Below are positions 1 to 9,419 of a stretch of DNA of 64,000 nucleotides, piece after piece. How positions within the stretch are numbered: position 1 is the first letter of the stretch; each line of letters begins with the position of its first letter. The notes under the pieces are model-generated. The model was given only the letters and a program-made list of their open reading frames with translations. It searched no databases and was not told the DNA's origin. The position numbers and the translations under genes are program-made. Source of the stretch: Blattabacterium sp. (Nauphoeta cinerea) (GTDB lineage Bacteria; Bacteroidota; Bacteroidia; Flavobacteriales; Blattabacteriaceae); assembly GCF_000471965.1 (NCBI RefSeq), contig NC_022550.1, forward strand, positions 558,001-622,000. The letters run 5' to 3'.

Positions 1-576
1 TATATTTTTTATTTCCTATATTAGGAATAGCAATTTCATCCCGTATAAACAGAATTAAAAATTCTAAAAAAATTCCTAAACTCCATTTAAGTTTATAATC
101 TTTATAATTCCGTTTCATTCGGATAAAAAGATAAGATAACAAAAAAGAAGACATAAAAATAGATACCACATTTTTTGTAATAGAAAAATCCCAAGGTTTA
201 TCATTTTTAGGAACACCTTTTGAATCCATATATAACGAACCCAGATGATTCGTATTATATATTATTCCCTTAAACATTTTATAATATCCATATTTTCCTT
301 TTACTACATTTTTACATGAAAATTTTGATGAAGAAAAAATATCTAATCCATTATTCCATAAAATAATTGGTAAAAAAAAAGTAATTCCACGATTGTGAAT
401 CCCTATAACATGCCACTCATGAGAGTCACCTACATGATCAAAAATAATATTGGCAATATCTACATCATCTTTTTTTTTATATTCTTTTTCTTTATTCTGA
501 TTTTTATTAGCACATTCAATGAACAAAAATAAAAATAAAAAGAAAACAACAAATATATTATTTTTTTCAAAATCAT
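1..576 (-). CDS. atpB: ATP synthase F0 subunit a (AtpB), 3' end outside window, frameshift near the start
   Basis: Subunit a of the F0 proton channel, in the inner membrane. Minus-strand translation gives GDSHEWHVIGIHNRGITFF, the N-terminal extension typical of Bacteroidetes AtpB, then the first membrane segments; the C-terminal channel helices lie beyond position 1. The large frame has no in-frame ATG and runs into a stop near position 605. The ATG at 576-574 is in another frame; adding one A to the A7 tract at 561-567 joins it to the main frame and yields a good signal peptide (MILKKNNIFVVFFLFLF, then IECANK). A TAnnTTTG element at 597-604 lies just upstream of this ATG, supporting it as the start. 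The identity is firm; whether the gene is expressed by slippage, is decaying, or reflects a sequencing error is unknown. Confidence 0.85.
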
Positions 577-596
577 TTCTAATAAAAAATAGAAAA

Positions 597-604
597 CAAA
601 TTTA
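597..604 (-). promoter_or_regulatory. Putative Bacteroidetes -7 element of atpB
   Basis: On the minus strand this reads TAAATTTG, matching the Bacteroidetes -7 consensus TAnnTTTG. It lies about 20 nt before the proposed atpB ATG. No clear -33 TTG is seen, so this is a motif match only. Confidence 0.45.
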
Positions 605-669
605 TATTTTTTTCTAAAAAATATTTGTAGAAAAAATTTTTTTAACAAAGATTCTATTTTCATTTTTAG

Positions 670-677
670 TACATTTG
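670..677 (+). promoter_or_regulatory. Putative -7 element of the transsulfuration gene
   Basis: TACATTTG matches TAnnTTTG and sits 28 nt before the ATG at 705. It faces away from the atpB element at 597-604, so the divergent gap holds one candidate promoter in each direction. Its position also argues against translation starting at the TTG at 675, which falls inside the element. Confidence 0.45.
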
Positions 678-704
678 CATTCAATTGATGAAATTTTATT
701 AACG

Positions 705-1853
705 ATGAAGGAAGAAACAAAGCTTATTCAAAATATTTTATCTGATCCTCTTACAGGTGCAATATCCACTCCAATATATCAAACATCAACTTATGTACAG
801 GAATCTCCTGGTGTTCATAAAGGATTCGACTATACTAGAACTAATAATCCAACAAGAAAAATACTGGAAGATTTAATAACTAAATTGGAATACGGTTATG
901 CTAGTCTAGCATTTTCTTCTGGATTAGCATCTGTGGATGCTATATTAAAATTACTAAAATATGGAGATGAAATAGTAGCTATAGACGATATTTATGGAGG
1001 AACATTTCGTTTACTAAATCTATATAAAAAATTAGGGATTAATACTAAATTTGTAGATACAACAGATGTAGAAAAAACGATTTCTGCTATTTCCGATAAT
1101 ACTAAATTAATTTGGTTAGAATCCCCCACAAATCCTACGTTAAAAATATCTGATATAGAATATATTAGCAAAAAATCTAAAAAGAAAAATCCCCAAATTT
1201 TAGTTGTTGTAGATAATACTTTTGCTTCTCCTGCTATTCAAAATCCTTTGAAATTAGGATCAGATATAGTGGTTCATAGTGCTACAAAATATTTAGCAGG
1301 ACATTCAGATGTATTAGCTGGATTAATTACTGTGAAAAATATAGACTTGTATGAAAAATTAAAATATATTCAAAATGCAACTGGAGGGGTTCTATCTCCT
1401 ATTGATTGTTGGTTGACGATAAGAGGAAGTCAAACATTATATTTACGTATCAAAAAACAATCTCAAAATGCATTTCAAATCGCTTCTTTTTTAAAAGAGA
1501 ACAATGATAAAATAGATCAAATTTATTACCCTGGATTATCGCATCATAAAAATCATTTTATAGCGTTAAAACAACAACGATATTTTGGAGGAATTGTTTC
1601 TTTTAGTCTTAAAAAAGATACAATAGAATCAGCGAAAAAAGTAGTCACTTCTACAAACTTATTTAAGTTGGCAGAAAGCTTAGGGGGTACAAAAAGTTTG
1701 ATTTGTCAACCAGCAACTATGACTCATAAATCGACTCCTGTAGAAGTGAGAATTCATGCAGGAATACAAGATTCACTCATCCGTTTGTCTATGGGGATAG
1801 AAAATGTAGAAGATCTTATAGAAGATATTGATCAAGCCTTAAAATCATTGTAA
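705..1853 (+). CDS. metB: Cystathionine gamma-synthase / gamma-lyase family PLP enzyme
   Basis: Cytosolic Cys/Met-metabolism PLP enzyme that makes or cleaves cystathionine. The family pattern is complete: STPIYQTSTYVQ near the N-terminus, YTRTNNPTR, FSSGLAS, and HSATKYLAGHSD with the lysine that binds PLP. The C-terminal domain ends normally at about 382 residues. I chose the ATG at 705 because family members start at this point; an upstream TTG at 675 would lie within the putative promoter. Synthase and lyase cannot be told apart by eye, so the symbol is provisional. The 3' end overlaps the convergent cysS gene by 9 bp. Confidence 0.85.
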   Translation: MKEETKLIQNILSDPLTGAISTPIYQTSTYVQESPGVHKGFDYTRTNNPTRKILEDLITKLEYGYASLAFSSGLASVDAILKLLKYGDEIVAIDDIYGGTFRLLNLYKKLGINTKFVDTTDVEKTISAISDNTKLIWLESPTNPTLKISDIEYISKKSKKKNPQILVVVDNTFASPAIQNPLKLGSDIVVHSATKYLAGHSDVLAGLITVKNIDLYEKLKYIQNATGGVLSPIDCWLTIRGSQTLYLRIKKQSQNAFQIASFLKENNDKIDQIYYPGLSHHKNHFIALKQQRYFGGIVSFSLKKDTIESAKKVVTSTNLFKLAESLGGTKSLICQPATMTHKSTPVEVRIHAGIQDSLIRLSMGIENVEDLIEDIDQALKSL

Positions 1854-3326
1854 CAATTTTTTGTCATGTAATGAAACACCTATATAAGACAATTCTTGAC
1901 GAATTTTATCTGAAACAATCCAATTTTTTTGTTTTCTTTCCTCTGTACGAAATTTTATTAGTCTTTTAATAAGTATTTTTAATTTTATAGAATTTTCTTC
2001 ATGATGATTGATCTCTTGAATTCCTAAAATATCAAAAACAAAATGAATCATATACTTTTTTAATAAATTAATATGATCTATATTCTGAATAGAATTCATA
2101 ATATGAATAGAAGCTTGAAATAAATGAGTTATTAATAAAGGAGTATTAAAATCATCATTAATAGCTTGATAACAAATATTTATCCAATGATGAACATTGA
2201 AAATATTGTGATTCTTTAATATATATTTTGATGTTTTCTGTTCAAAATTTTTTAAAACATTTATAGAGTTTATGATTCTATGATATCCTTTTTCAGCATC
2301 TATAAGCCCCTTATAGGAAAAATCCATTACGTTTCTATAATGAGATTGTAAAATATAAAATCTAAAAATATTAGGGGGAAAAGCTTTTCCACAAATTTTT
2401 TGATCATAAATAATATCTTTTATTTCTAAAAAGTTTCCTGTAGATTTACTCATTTTTTTTCCATTCAAAGTTAACATGTTGGCATGCATCCAATAATGCG
2501 CAAAATTACTTTTATTATAAATTCCTATAGCTTGTGCAAATTCACATTCGTGATGAGGAAATTTTAGATCTATCCCCCCTCCATGTATATCAAAAGTTTC
2601 TCCTAAATATTTTATACTCATAGTAGTGCATTCTATATGCCAACCGGGGTATCCTTTTCCCCATGGAGAATTCCAATTCATAATGTGACGAGAATGAGCT
2701 TTTTTCCATAGAGAAAAATCTTGAAATCCACGCTTTTCCTTTAAAAATTTTAATTTTTTATGATAAAGTAGATCAATTTTATTTTTACTAATCACACCAT
2801 AAGGATATGATTTTCTATATTCTTTTAAATCAAAATATACAGACCCATTTATTTCATATGCTAATTTTTTTTGAATTAACTTTTGAATCATATCTATTTG
2901 TTCTATAATATGGCCTGTTGCTGTAGGTTCTATACTTGGAGGTAATACATTTAAAATATTTAATAAATTGTGAAAAGAAAGAGTATATTTTTGAACCACC
3001 TCCATAGGTTCCAATCCTTCTATACGAGATTTTTTTAAAATTTTGTCTTCTGCATCATAATTATCGTTCTCTAAATGCCCAACATCAGTAATATTTCTAA
3101 CATAACGAACTTTATATCCCAAATGTTTAAGATAACGAAAAACAATATCAAACGATATAAAAGTTCTGCAATTTCCTAAATGCAAATGATTATAAACTGT
3201 TGGTCCACATACATAAATTCCAACATATTCTTTATGAATAGGACGAAACAATTCTTTTTTTTCTGTTAAAGAATTATATATTTTTAGATGATTTCTATTT
3301 TTATGCGAATAATTTTTTTCCTCCAT
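1845..3326 (-). CDS. cysS: Cysteinyl-tRNA synthetase
   Basis: Charges tRNA-Cys in the cytosol. Class I signatures are visible: CGPTVYN (first zinc-ligand cysteine), HLGNCRTF as the HIGH motif, HGGGIDLKFPHHE in the catalytic core, and KMSKSTGN as the KMSKS loop. At 493 residues it is full length with the C-terminal DALR-like region. folE is directly upstream, with 3 nt between them, suggesting cotranscription. The C-terminal codons overlap the convergent transsulfuration gene, so no separate terminator fits between the two. Confidence 0.96.
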   Translation of the reverse strand: MEEKNYSHKNRNHLKIYNSLTEKKELFRPIHKEYVGIYVCGPTVYNHLHLGNCRTFISFDIVFRYLKHLGYKVRYVRNITDVGHLENDNYDAEDKILKKSRIEGLEPMEVVQKYTLSFHNLLNILNVLPPSIEPTATGHIIEQIDMIQKLIQKKLAYEINGSVYFDLKEYRKSYPYGVISKNKIDLLYHKKLKFLKEKRGFQDFSLWKKAHSRHIMNWNSPWGKGYPGWHIECTTMSIKYLGETFDIHGGGIDLKFPHHECEFAQAIGIYNKSNFAHYWMHANMLTLNGKKMSKSTGNFLEIKDIIYDQKICGKAFPPNIFRFYILQSHYRNVMDFSYKGLIDAEKGYHRIINSINVLKNFEQKTSKYILKNHNIFNVHHWINICYQAINDDFNTPLLITHLFQASIHIMNSIQNIDHINLLKKYMIHFVFDILGIQEINHHEENSIKLKILIKRLIKFRTEERKQKNWIVSDKIRQELSYIGVSLHDKKLLQ

Positions 3327-3329
3327 TTT

Positions 3330-4010
3330 TTAAGAAATTCCAATATAATGCAAAAATTCATTTCGAATTTCCCAATTTTTTTTGAAAGCCCCTATTAATT
3401 CAGTCGTGACAGTGCTACTATCTATATCCTTAATTCCACGAGAATTTACGCATAAATGCTTTGCCTCTATAACACAAGCAACATCTTGTGTTTCTAACAT
3501 CTTTTGCAAAGATTGGACAATTTGCATTGTTAAACGTTCTTGAACTTGTGGTCTTTTGGCATAAAAATTTACAATTCTATTGATTTTAGAAAGACCTACT
3601 ACTTTTCCGTTAGAAATATAACCTACATGAGCTTTTCCTACTATAGGAAGGAAATGATGTTCACAAGTAGAATAAACTGTTATATTTTTTTCTATTAACA
3701 TCTGATTGTATTTATATTTATTTTCAAAAATGGAAAAATTAGGTATATTTTTTGAGTTTAGACCACTAAATATCTCTTGTATAAACATTTTTGCCACCCG
3801 TTTAGGTGTTTTACGTAAACTATCATCATTCATATCTAAACCTAAAATTTTCATAATCTGAAAAAAATGTTTTTCGATTCTTTCAATTTTATTTTCATCA
3901 CTATCAAAACAAACATTATTCTGTAAAAAACGATCTGTATTGATTGAATGATTGAAAATACAATTTAATTTTTCTTTTCTTAAATTTTTTTTATGTTTTT
4001 CTTCCATCAT
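3330..4010 (-). CDS. folE: GTP cyclohydrolase I
   Basis: Converts GTP to 7,8-dihydroneopterin triphosphate, the first step of folate synthesis. CEHHFLPIVGKAHVGYI carries the zinc-binding Cys and catalytic His residues; a later Cys (KHLCVNSRGI) supplies the second zinc Cys. DSSTVTTELIGAF is the family C-terminal signature. The 226 residues match the usual length plus a lysine-rich N-terminal extension. Two adjacent ATGs (4010, 4007) are possible starts. It lies just upstream of cysS in the same direction. Confidence 0.95.
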   Translation of the reverse strand: MMEEKHKKNLRKEKLNCIFNHSINTDRFLQNNVCFDSDENKIERIEKHFFQIMKILGLDMNDDSLRKTPKRVAKMFIQEIFSGLNSKNIPNFSIFENKYKYNQMLIEKNITVYSTCEHHFLPIVGKAHVGYISNGKVVGLSKINRIVNFYAKRPQVQERLTMQIVQSLQKMLETQDVACVIEAKHLCVNSRGIKDIDSSTVTTELIGAFKKNWEIRNEFLHYIGIS

Positions 4011-4034
4011 AAAATGAACTTAATCCTTGAAAAA

Positions 4035-4042
4035 CAAAGTTA
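4035..4042 (-). promoter_or_regulatory. Putative -7 element of folE-cysS
   Basis: The minus strand reads TAACTTTG, a match to TAnnTTTG, about 25 nt before the folE ATG in the 77-bp gap after nadE. The -33 box is not evident. Confidence 0.4.
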
Positions 4043-4087
4043 CAAAAACGATTCTGTATGAGATTGTTTAAAACAAAAATAGAATTT

Positions 4088-4873
4088 TCATTTTCCTGTT
4101 TTTATTTGATCAGGTATTTTACATACAGGAATAGGAATCATCTTGTGTAAATTTTTTTTATGTAAAATTTGATATTTTTTAAAAATTTGATATTCCATTT
4201 CAGAAAAAGTGTAATCTTTTTTTTTCATAACTTCCATTGCCCATTCTAATTCCTCATAAGTAGCCCCTAATTGATCTTCATCTGATCGATGATCATCCCA
4301 AAGTCCATCCGTTGGTTTTGCTTTTTGAATTTCATCAATGATATTTAATTTTTTAGCTATAAAACGGACTTCACTTTTAGTTAAATCAGCTATAGGATGT
4401 AAATCTACTCCTCCGTCTCCATATTTTGTAAAAAAACCGACTCCAAAATCTTCCACTTTGTTTCCGGTTCCAACAACAAGATAATTTTTAACATTCGCAT
4501 AATAGTATAAAGTTAACATACGAATACGAGATTTTACATTAGCTAATGCTAAAGATAGTTTTGAGCTTTCAATCCCATTAGTTACATGACAAAAAGTTTG
4601 GAACAAAATAGATAAGTCTTTTTTAAGATAAGAAACGTTAGAAAATTTTTTTGTCAAAAATTTTGCATGTTTTATAGGTAAAAAATTTTTATTTTCTAAA
4701 ATAGGCATTTCTAACATAAGAGTAGGAAATCTTGTCATAGCTACTAAAAAAGATGTGACTGAAGAATCGATTCCTCCAGATATTCCAATAATAAAACCAT
4801 TAGATTGATATTTTTGAATATATTCTTTTAACCAAGAAACAATATATTTAATTATTTTTTCTGCTTTTATCAT
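4088..4873 (-). CDS. nadE: NH3-dependent NAD+ synthetase
   Basis: Amidates nicotinic acid adenine dinucleotide to NAD+ using ammonia and ATP. IGISGGIDSSV near residue 30 is the PP-loop ATP-pyrophosphatase motif; VGTGNKVEDFGVGFFTKYGDGG is the conserved substrate and metal region. At 261 residues it lacks a glutaminase domain, so it should use free ammonia, which suits a symbiont that recycles nitrogen (inference). It is divergently oriented to tsaB across a 39-bp gap. Confidence 0.94.
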   Translation of the reverse strand: MIKAEKIIKYIVSWLKEYIQKYQSNGFIIGISGGIDSSVTSFLVAMTRFPTLMLEMPILENKNFLPIKHAKFLTKKFSNVSYLKKDLSILFQTFCHVTNGIESSKLSLALANVKSRIRMLTLYYYANVKNYLVVGTGNKVEDFGVGFFTKYGDGGVDLHPIADLTKSEVRFIAKKLNIIDEIQKAKPTDGLWDDHRSDEDQLGATYEELEWAMEVMKKKDYTFSEMEYQIFKKYQILHKKNLHKMIPIPVCKIPDQIKTGK

Positions 4874-4912
4874 TTTCTTTTTATTTTTTTGAATATTTAA
4901 AAAAATTTAATA

Positions 4913-5548
4913 ATGTCTTTAATTTTAAATTTAGAAACTTCTACAAAAAATTGTTCAGTCTGTATTGCTAAAAATGGAACAAGTCTAACTTGTGTAGAAG
5001 AAAATTCTGAAGAATATCTTCATTCAGAAAAATTGCATACATTCATACAATATGCTATAAATATTTCCGGCATTCATATTAAGGATTTAAAATCTATTTG
5101 TGTAAGCAAAGGGCCTGGATCTTATACTTCTCTGAGAATAGCAGCGTCCTCTGCTAGAGGATTATGTTCTTCTTTGGATATTCCTTTATTATCTATAGAT
5201 TCATTGACTGTAATGAGTAGCAAAATAAACATAAAAAAAGGATTTTTAATTCCCATGATACATGCTAAATCTGATTTTTTTTATATTTCGTTATTTAATG
5301 AATTAAAAGAAAGATTGAATCCTATTAAAATAAAAAAATTAGACGATAATTTTTTTGAATCTTTTTTAAGATATAATAAAGTCTATTTTGTAGGAAATAT
5401 TCCTATTAATAACAGAAAATTTTTTTTCGGAAAAAATGAATTTTTATACAAAATTCCATCTGCAATGGACATGTCTTACATATCTTACAAAAAATTTTGC
5501 GAAAAAAAATTTAATGATATAGAAAAATTTATTCCTTTTTATTTATAA
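4913..5548 (+). CDS. tsaB: tRNA threonylcarbamoyladenosine biosynthesis protein TsaB
   Basis: Non-catalytic partner of TsaD in making t6A at position 37 of ANN-decoding tRNAs. The ASKHA fold N-terminus (LILNLETSTKNCSVCI), SEKLHTFI and GPGSYTSLRI are typical of TsaB. The 211 residues are slightly short; the C-terminal domain is lysine-rich and poorly conserved. Its partner tsaD is also in the window, at about 49.3 kb. The gap after it (5549-5664) contains an imperfect inverted repeat but no gene. Confidence 0.9.
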   Translation: MSLILNLETSTKNCSVCIAKNGTSLTCVEENSEEYLHSEKLHTFIQYAINISGIHIKDLKSICVSKGPGSYTSLRIAASSARGLCSSLDIPLLSIDSLTVMSSKINIKKGFLIPMIHAKSDFFYISLFNELKERLNPIKIKKLDDNFFESFLRYNKVYFVGNIPINNRKFFFGKNEFLYKIPSAMDMSYISYKKFCEKKFNDIEKFIPFYL

Positions 5549-5573
5549 ATATATAAATAAAAAAAATTATTAA

Positions 5574-5622
5574 AATCAGATAAAATATTATAAGTCTCCA
5601 CCGATAATTATTGAATCTGATT
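5574..5622 (+). other. Imperfect inverted repeat downstream of tsaB
   Basis: AATCAGA at 5574-5580 pairs with TCTGATT at 5616-5622 across a 35-nt spacer that contains an unusually GC-rich stretch, GTCTCCACCG. It could be a weak terminator or leader structure between tsaB and trkH. The stem is short for such a long loop, so support is low. Confidence 0.2.
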
Positions 5623-5664
5623 ATTTTGTATTATAAAAAATTAAAAAGTATTTCATAAAAAATT

Positions 5665-7416
5665 ATGATCCAAATTAGATTACAGAATTTTTTGGGGATA
5701 TTTACTCCAATTATATTTATTTATATAATTCTTTCTTTAGGATGGAATACTTTTCAATTTTTTAATGTAGAAATTATTTTAGGAATTGTATCAATAATAA
5801 GTATTTTACATTTTTTTATTCTTTTTGATAAAAACCTTGAAAAAGGTTATAGATCCATGATTTTTTTATCCTTTTTGATATTGATTTTTTCTCTTATTTT
5901 TTCTTTTATAAAAATTTTATTTTATGATAATGGAAAAATGACTTCAGATATAAAAATATCCGCACTTATTAGTTTAATTCTATACATACTGATTCGTGTT
6001 ACTTATTTTATGCGAATCGTGTATGTCAAAATACATAATCCTGTTTTCATATTTATTACAAGTTTTGTTTTTTTATCTTTTTTGGGATCTATTTTATTAA
6101 TGTTACCTGCATCTACAGTAAAAAAAATATCATTCATAGATGCTTTGTTTACTTCTACCAGTGCTGTCTGTGTGACAGGATTGGTCGTATTAGATACAGC
6201 AAAGGATTTTACACATTTAGGAAGAGTTTTTATACTTATATTAATAGAATTAGGAGGATTAGGTATTTTAACTATAACTTCTTTCTTTAGTTATTTTTTT
6301 AGAGATGGATTTTCTTTTAAAGAAGCTATTTTTGTTAGTAATTTTTTGAATACAAAAACAACAAGCAACGTTCTTAGTTTAGCAGTGAAAGTCGTTATGT
6401 TTACTCTAACAGTGGAATTTATAGGAGCTTTATTCATTTATTTTTCTGTTAAAAATAATAAAAATACTATAGAATCTGATAGTATCTTGTTTTTTTCTAT
6501 TTTTCATTCTATATCTGCTTTTTGTAATAGTGGTTTTTCTACCTTAAGCCAAGGTTTATATTCACAATCTGTAAGATTGAATTATTTATTTCAACTTATT
6601 ATTGCTTTTTTATTAATACTAGGAGGTATAGGTTTCAATATTTTATTTAATTTTTTTACATACATATGGTTAACTATCAAAAAATATTTTTTGAAAATTT
6701 TTAAAGATGAAGATTTACGATGTCCTGCACATGTGGTAACTTTAAATACACAAATCGTTATACTAACAACTTTTTTTCTCCTTTTTTTCGGAACCGTTTT
6801 TTATTACATTAGTGAATACCATTTTTCTCTTTCAGAACATTCTTCATTTTATGGAAAATGGATAGCTTCTTTTTTTTCCTCAGCTACATCTAGAACAGCG
6901 GGGTTTCATGTATTAAATATGAATGCTTTAACACCGGTTACTATTTTATTTACTATTTTTTTGATGTGGATAGGGGCTTCTCCAGCTTCTACTGGTGGAG
7001 GAATTAAAACAAGCACTTTCGCGTTAGCATTAATGAATATTATTTCTTTGTCTATAGGAAAAAATAGATTAGAAATACAGAGAAGAGAAATATCTGCGGA
7101 ATCTATTCGATTATCTTTTTCAATCATTATGTTATCTATAATAGTGATATATATAAGTATTTTAATTATAATTTTTTTGGATCCAGAAAAAAATATCCTG
7201 TTTATTTCTTTTGAAGTCGTTTCAGCTTTTTCTACAGCAGGATTATCTTTAGGAATTACTTCCAATTTATCCAATGGAAGTAAATTAATTTTAATACTTT
7301 TAATGTTATTAGGAAGAATAGGTGTATTGAATGTCATGATTGGTTTATTAAGAAAAAATAAAATTGACTCTCATCATTATTACAGATATCCTAAAGGAAA
7401 TATTCTTATTAATTGA
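5665..7416 (+). CDS. trkH: TrkH/KtrB-type potassium uptake channel
   Basis: Membrane pore subunit of a K+ uptake system. The 583-residue hydrophobic protein shows the four-repeat pore pattern: TSTSAVCVTGLVV, AFCNSGFST, SRTAGFHVL and SAFSTAGLSLG, each with a filter glycine. GASPASTGGGIKTSTF follows the third pore loop as in TrkH/KtrB. An extra run of helices at the N-terminus makes it longer than KtrB, as in Bacteroidetes homologues. trkA follows after 36 bp, so the two form one unit. Confidence 0.93.
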   Translation: MIQIRLQNFLGIFTPIIFIYIILSLGWNTFQFFNVEIILGIVSIISILHFFILFDKNLEKGYRSMIFLSFLILIFSLIFSFIKILFYDNGKMTSDIKISALISLILYILIRVTYFMRIVYVKIHNPVFIFITSFVFLSFLGSILLMLPASTVKKISFIDALFTSTSAVCVTGLVVLDTAKDFTHLGRVFILILIELGGLGILTITSFFSYFFRDGFSFKEAIFVSNFLNTKTTSNVLSLAVKVVMFTLTVEFIGALFIYFSVKNNKNTIESDSILFFSIFHSISAFCNSGFSTLSQGLYSQSVRLNYLFQLIIAFLLILGGIGFNILFNFFTYIWLTIKKYFLKIFKDEDLRCPAHVVTLNTQIVILTTFFLLFFGTVFYYISEYHFSLSEHSSFYGKWIASFFSSATSRTAGFHVLNMNALTPVTILFTIFLMWIGASPASTGGGIKTSTFALALMNIISLSIGKNRLEIQRREISAESIRLSFSIIMLSIIVIYISILIIIFLDPEKNILFISFEVVSAFSTAGLSLGITSNLSNGSKLILILLMLLGRIGVLNVMIGLLRKNKIDSHHYYRYPKGNILIN

Positions 7417-7452
7417 TAAAGAAATAAGAAAATTCAGTAAATACAAAAAAAT

Positions 7453-8139
7453 ATGAAGATTATAATTATTGGATTAGGAAATTTTGGAAGATCTTTGGCT
7501 CTTAATTTAACTGATAATGGACATGAAGTATTTGGCATAGATCATAAGATGGAAAAAGTAGATTTATTAAAAGATCATATAGCAAATGTAGTATGTATGG
7601 ATGCCAATAACGAAGCGGCTTATAAAGTGTTACCAATTCAACAAGCAGATTTGGGGATTGTAGCTATTGGAGAAAACGAAGGTTCATCAATAGTGACTAC
7701 AGCTATATTAAAAAAATATAAGCATTTAAGAATTGTTAGTAGATCTTTATCTAAAATACATGATACAATATTAGAAGCTATGGGCATTAATGATGTAGTT
7801 CATCCAGAACAAGACGCCGCGTTTCGATTGACCAAACAAATATCTTTTAATTACGCTTTAGATTATTTTAGAATAGACAATAAGCATTCTATAGCAGAAG
7901 TATTTTCTCCATATTCTTTTAGTGGAAAATCTGTTAAAAGTTTAAAACTGACACAAAAATATTCAGTATCTTTAATTACTGTAATACGAGATATTAAAAA
8001 ACCAATGTCTTCTAAAGGAACTTCAACAAGAAAAGTCATAGGATTGGTTACAGGAGATACTCTTTTACAGGAAGGAGACATCTTAACTCTTTTTGGTTCT
8101 AATAAATCTATTATGAATTTTGTAAAGGATAAAAAATAA
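7453..8139 (+). CDS. trkA: TrkA/KtrA-type K+ channel regulatory subunit (RCK)
   Basis: Cytosolic gating ring for the preceding TrkH channel. The N-terminal Rossmann RCK_N domain starts with IIIGLGNFGRSLA (nucleotide-binding glycines) and has the acidic residue ending beta 2 (FGIDHK). The last 80 or so residues form an RCK_C/TrkA_C domain ending ILTLFGSNKSIMNF. The 228 residues correspond to the single-RCK KtrA type rather than the double-RCK E. coli TrkA. It ends 33 bp from the convergent actF. Confidence 0.93.
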   Translation: MKIIIIGLGNFGRSLALNLTDNGHEVFGIDHKMEKVDLLKDHIANVVCMDANNEAAYKVLPIQQADLGIVAIGENEGSSIVTTAILKKYKHLRIVSRSLSKIHDTILEAMGINDVVHPEQDAAFRLTKQISFNYALDYFRIDNKHSIAEVFSPYSFSGKSVKSLKLTQKYSVSLITVIRDIKKPMSSKGTSTRKVIGLVTGDTLLQEGDILTLFGSNKSIMNFVKDKK

Positions 8140-8172
8140 GATTAAGTTATTTTTTTCATATTCTAATTAAAA

Positions 8173-9417
8173 TTAAGGATATTTATGGTTTTTACTTTCC
8201 TGAAAAAAAGGATTTCCTTCAGAAGAAAGAGATTTTCTTTTTATAAAATTTGAAAATAAAACATAAATAAAAAATCCTCCTATTATTAATATAGAACCTA
8301 TTACTTCAAATAGGCAAACTTTAATATTAAGATCTGGAGCTATTAAATTGTATATATCTATGTAATGTCCAATTAATAATATTATAGATATTGAAGATAC
8401 TATTTTGTAATTCGATTTATTTTTACTACTAATTAATCCAAAAAAAGGAATTAAAAAATTAGGAATAAGCATCCAAAAATGTATGGAATGATAAATGTCT
8501 TCTCTTTTTATAAAATATATGATTTCTTCTGGAATATTTCCATACCAATAAAGCAAAAATTGTGAAAACCAAAGATATGTCCATAATAAGCTACCAGAAA
8601 ATAAGTATTTACTTAGATCATGTAAATGACTTTTATTAAAAAAGGGTAAATATCCTTTTTTATTAAGATAAATAGATATGATTGTGATAGTGCTTATGGC
8701 TGTTATGATAAAACCACTTAAAACGTACCAGCTAAATAAAGTACTGAACCAATGTGGATTTAAAGACATTACCCAATCCCATGTCATGAATATAGAAATT
8801 ATAGAAAAAAATATAATGAAAATAATAGATATTAAATATAATTTTCTATAATCATTCAAAGAATATGACATATATAATGTATAAGATATTTTTTTAATAT
8901 TAAAACAAAAAAAACTACACCCCAACACATAAATTATACTTCTTACTAAAAAAAAAGGAATATTAAAAAATAACTTTTTACTCGCAATAATTTTATCATA
9001 CTTTAAAGAAGTAGGATTGTATAAATCTGAATTCATCCAATGAAATATATGCACAATATCCATTGTATTTAATAATAAAATAATAAGAATTATGCCCCCC
9101 CCATATGGAATAAAAGATGAAATTTCCTCTATAATAGGATGAATGACAATGGACCAACCTGATTGAGATACATTTTGTATCCCCAAAAAAAATAATGCTC
9201 CTAAAGATATAGAGGTAAAGTAAAAAATAGAAATATATAATGTTGTTTCAGGTTTATGTTCATGATCTTTTGGAAGATCATATTTTTTTTGTATTCCTGC
9301 GAAAGGTAAAATTTTTTTATTATTTCCGATAAATACTTTATCTAAAGAAATAAAAACAAAACCCATTATAATAAGAATAATAATTTTTTTATTCATTTTA
9401 TAAAACTGATGCATCAT
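8173..9417 (-). CDS. actF: Alternative complex III subunit ActF (quinone-binding membrane subunit)
   Basis: Integral membrane subunit of the quinol:cytochrome c oxidoreductase (ACIII). About ten hydrophobic segments, 414 residues, with TWDWVMSLNPHWFSTLFSWY, typical of the DUF-type ActF/SCO-like family. It is the last gene of the act cluster, 2 bp after actE. In many free-living Bacteroidetes cytochrome oxidase genes follow here; in this window the next gene is trkA, on the opposite strand. Confidence 0.88.
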   Translation of the reverse strand: MMHQFYKMNKKIIILIIMGFVFISLDKVFIGNNKKILPFAGIQKKYDLPKDHEHKPETTLYISIFYFTSISLGALFFLGIQNVSQSGWSIVIHPIIEEISSFIPYGGGIILIILLLNTMDIVHIFHWMNSDLYNPTSLKYDKIIASKKLFFNIPFFLVRSIIYVLGCSFFCFNIKKISYTLYMSYSLNDYRKLYLISIIFIIFFSIISIFMTWDWVMSLNPHWFSTLFSWYVLSGFIITAISTITIISIYLNKKGYLPFFNKSHLHDLSKYLFSGSLLWTYLWFSQFLLYWYGNIPEEIIYFIKREDIYHSIHFWMLIPNFLIPFFGLISSKNKSNYKIVSSISIILLIGHYIDIYNLIAPDLNIKVCLFEVIGSILIIGGFFIYVLFSNFIKRKSLSSEGNPFFQESKNHKYP

Positions 9418-9419
9418 AT

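Noticed and set aside
460-720. 86-codon minus-strand frame covering the atpB start region
   Set aside because: Only its last part (from the ATG at 576) is meaningful, as the pre-slippage start of atpB; the rest is AT-rich chance sequence in the divergent promoter gap.
6906-7337. 143-codon minus-strand frame inside trkH
   Set aside because: It is the reverse complement of conserved TrkH pore segments and shows no domain of its own.
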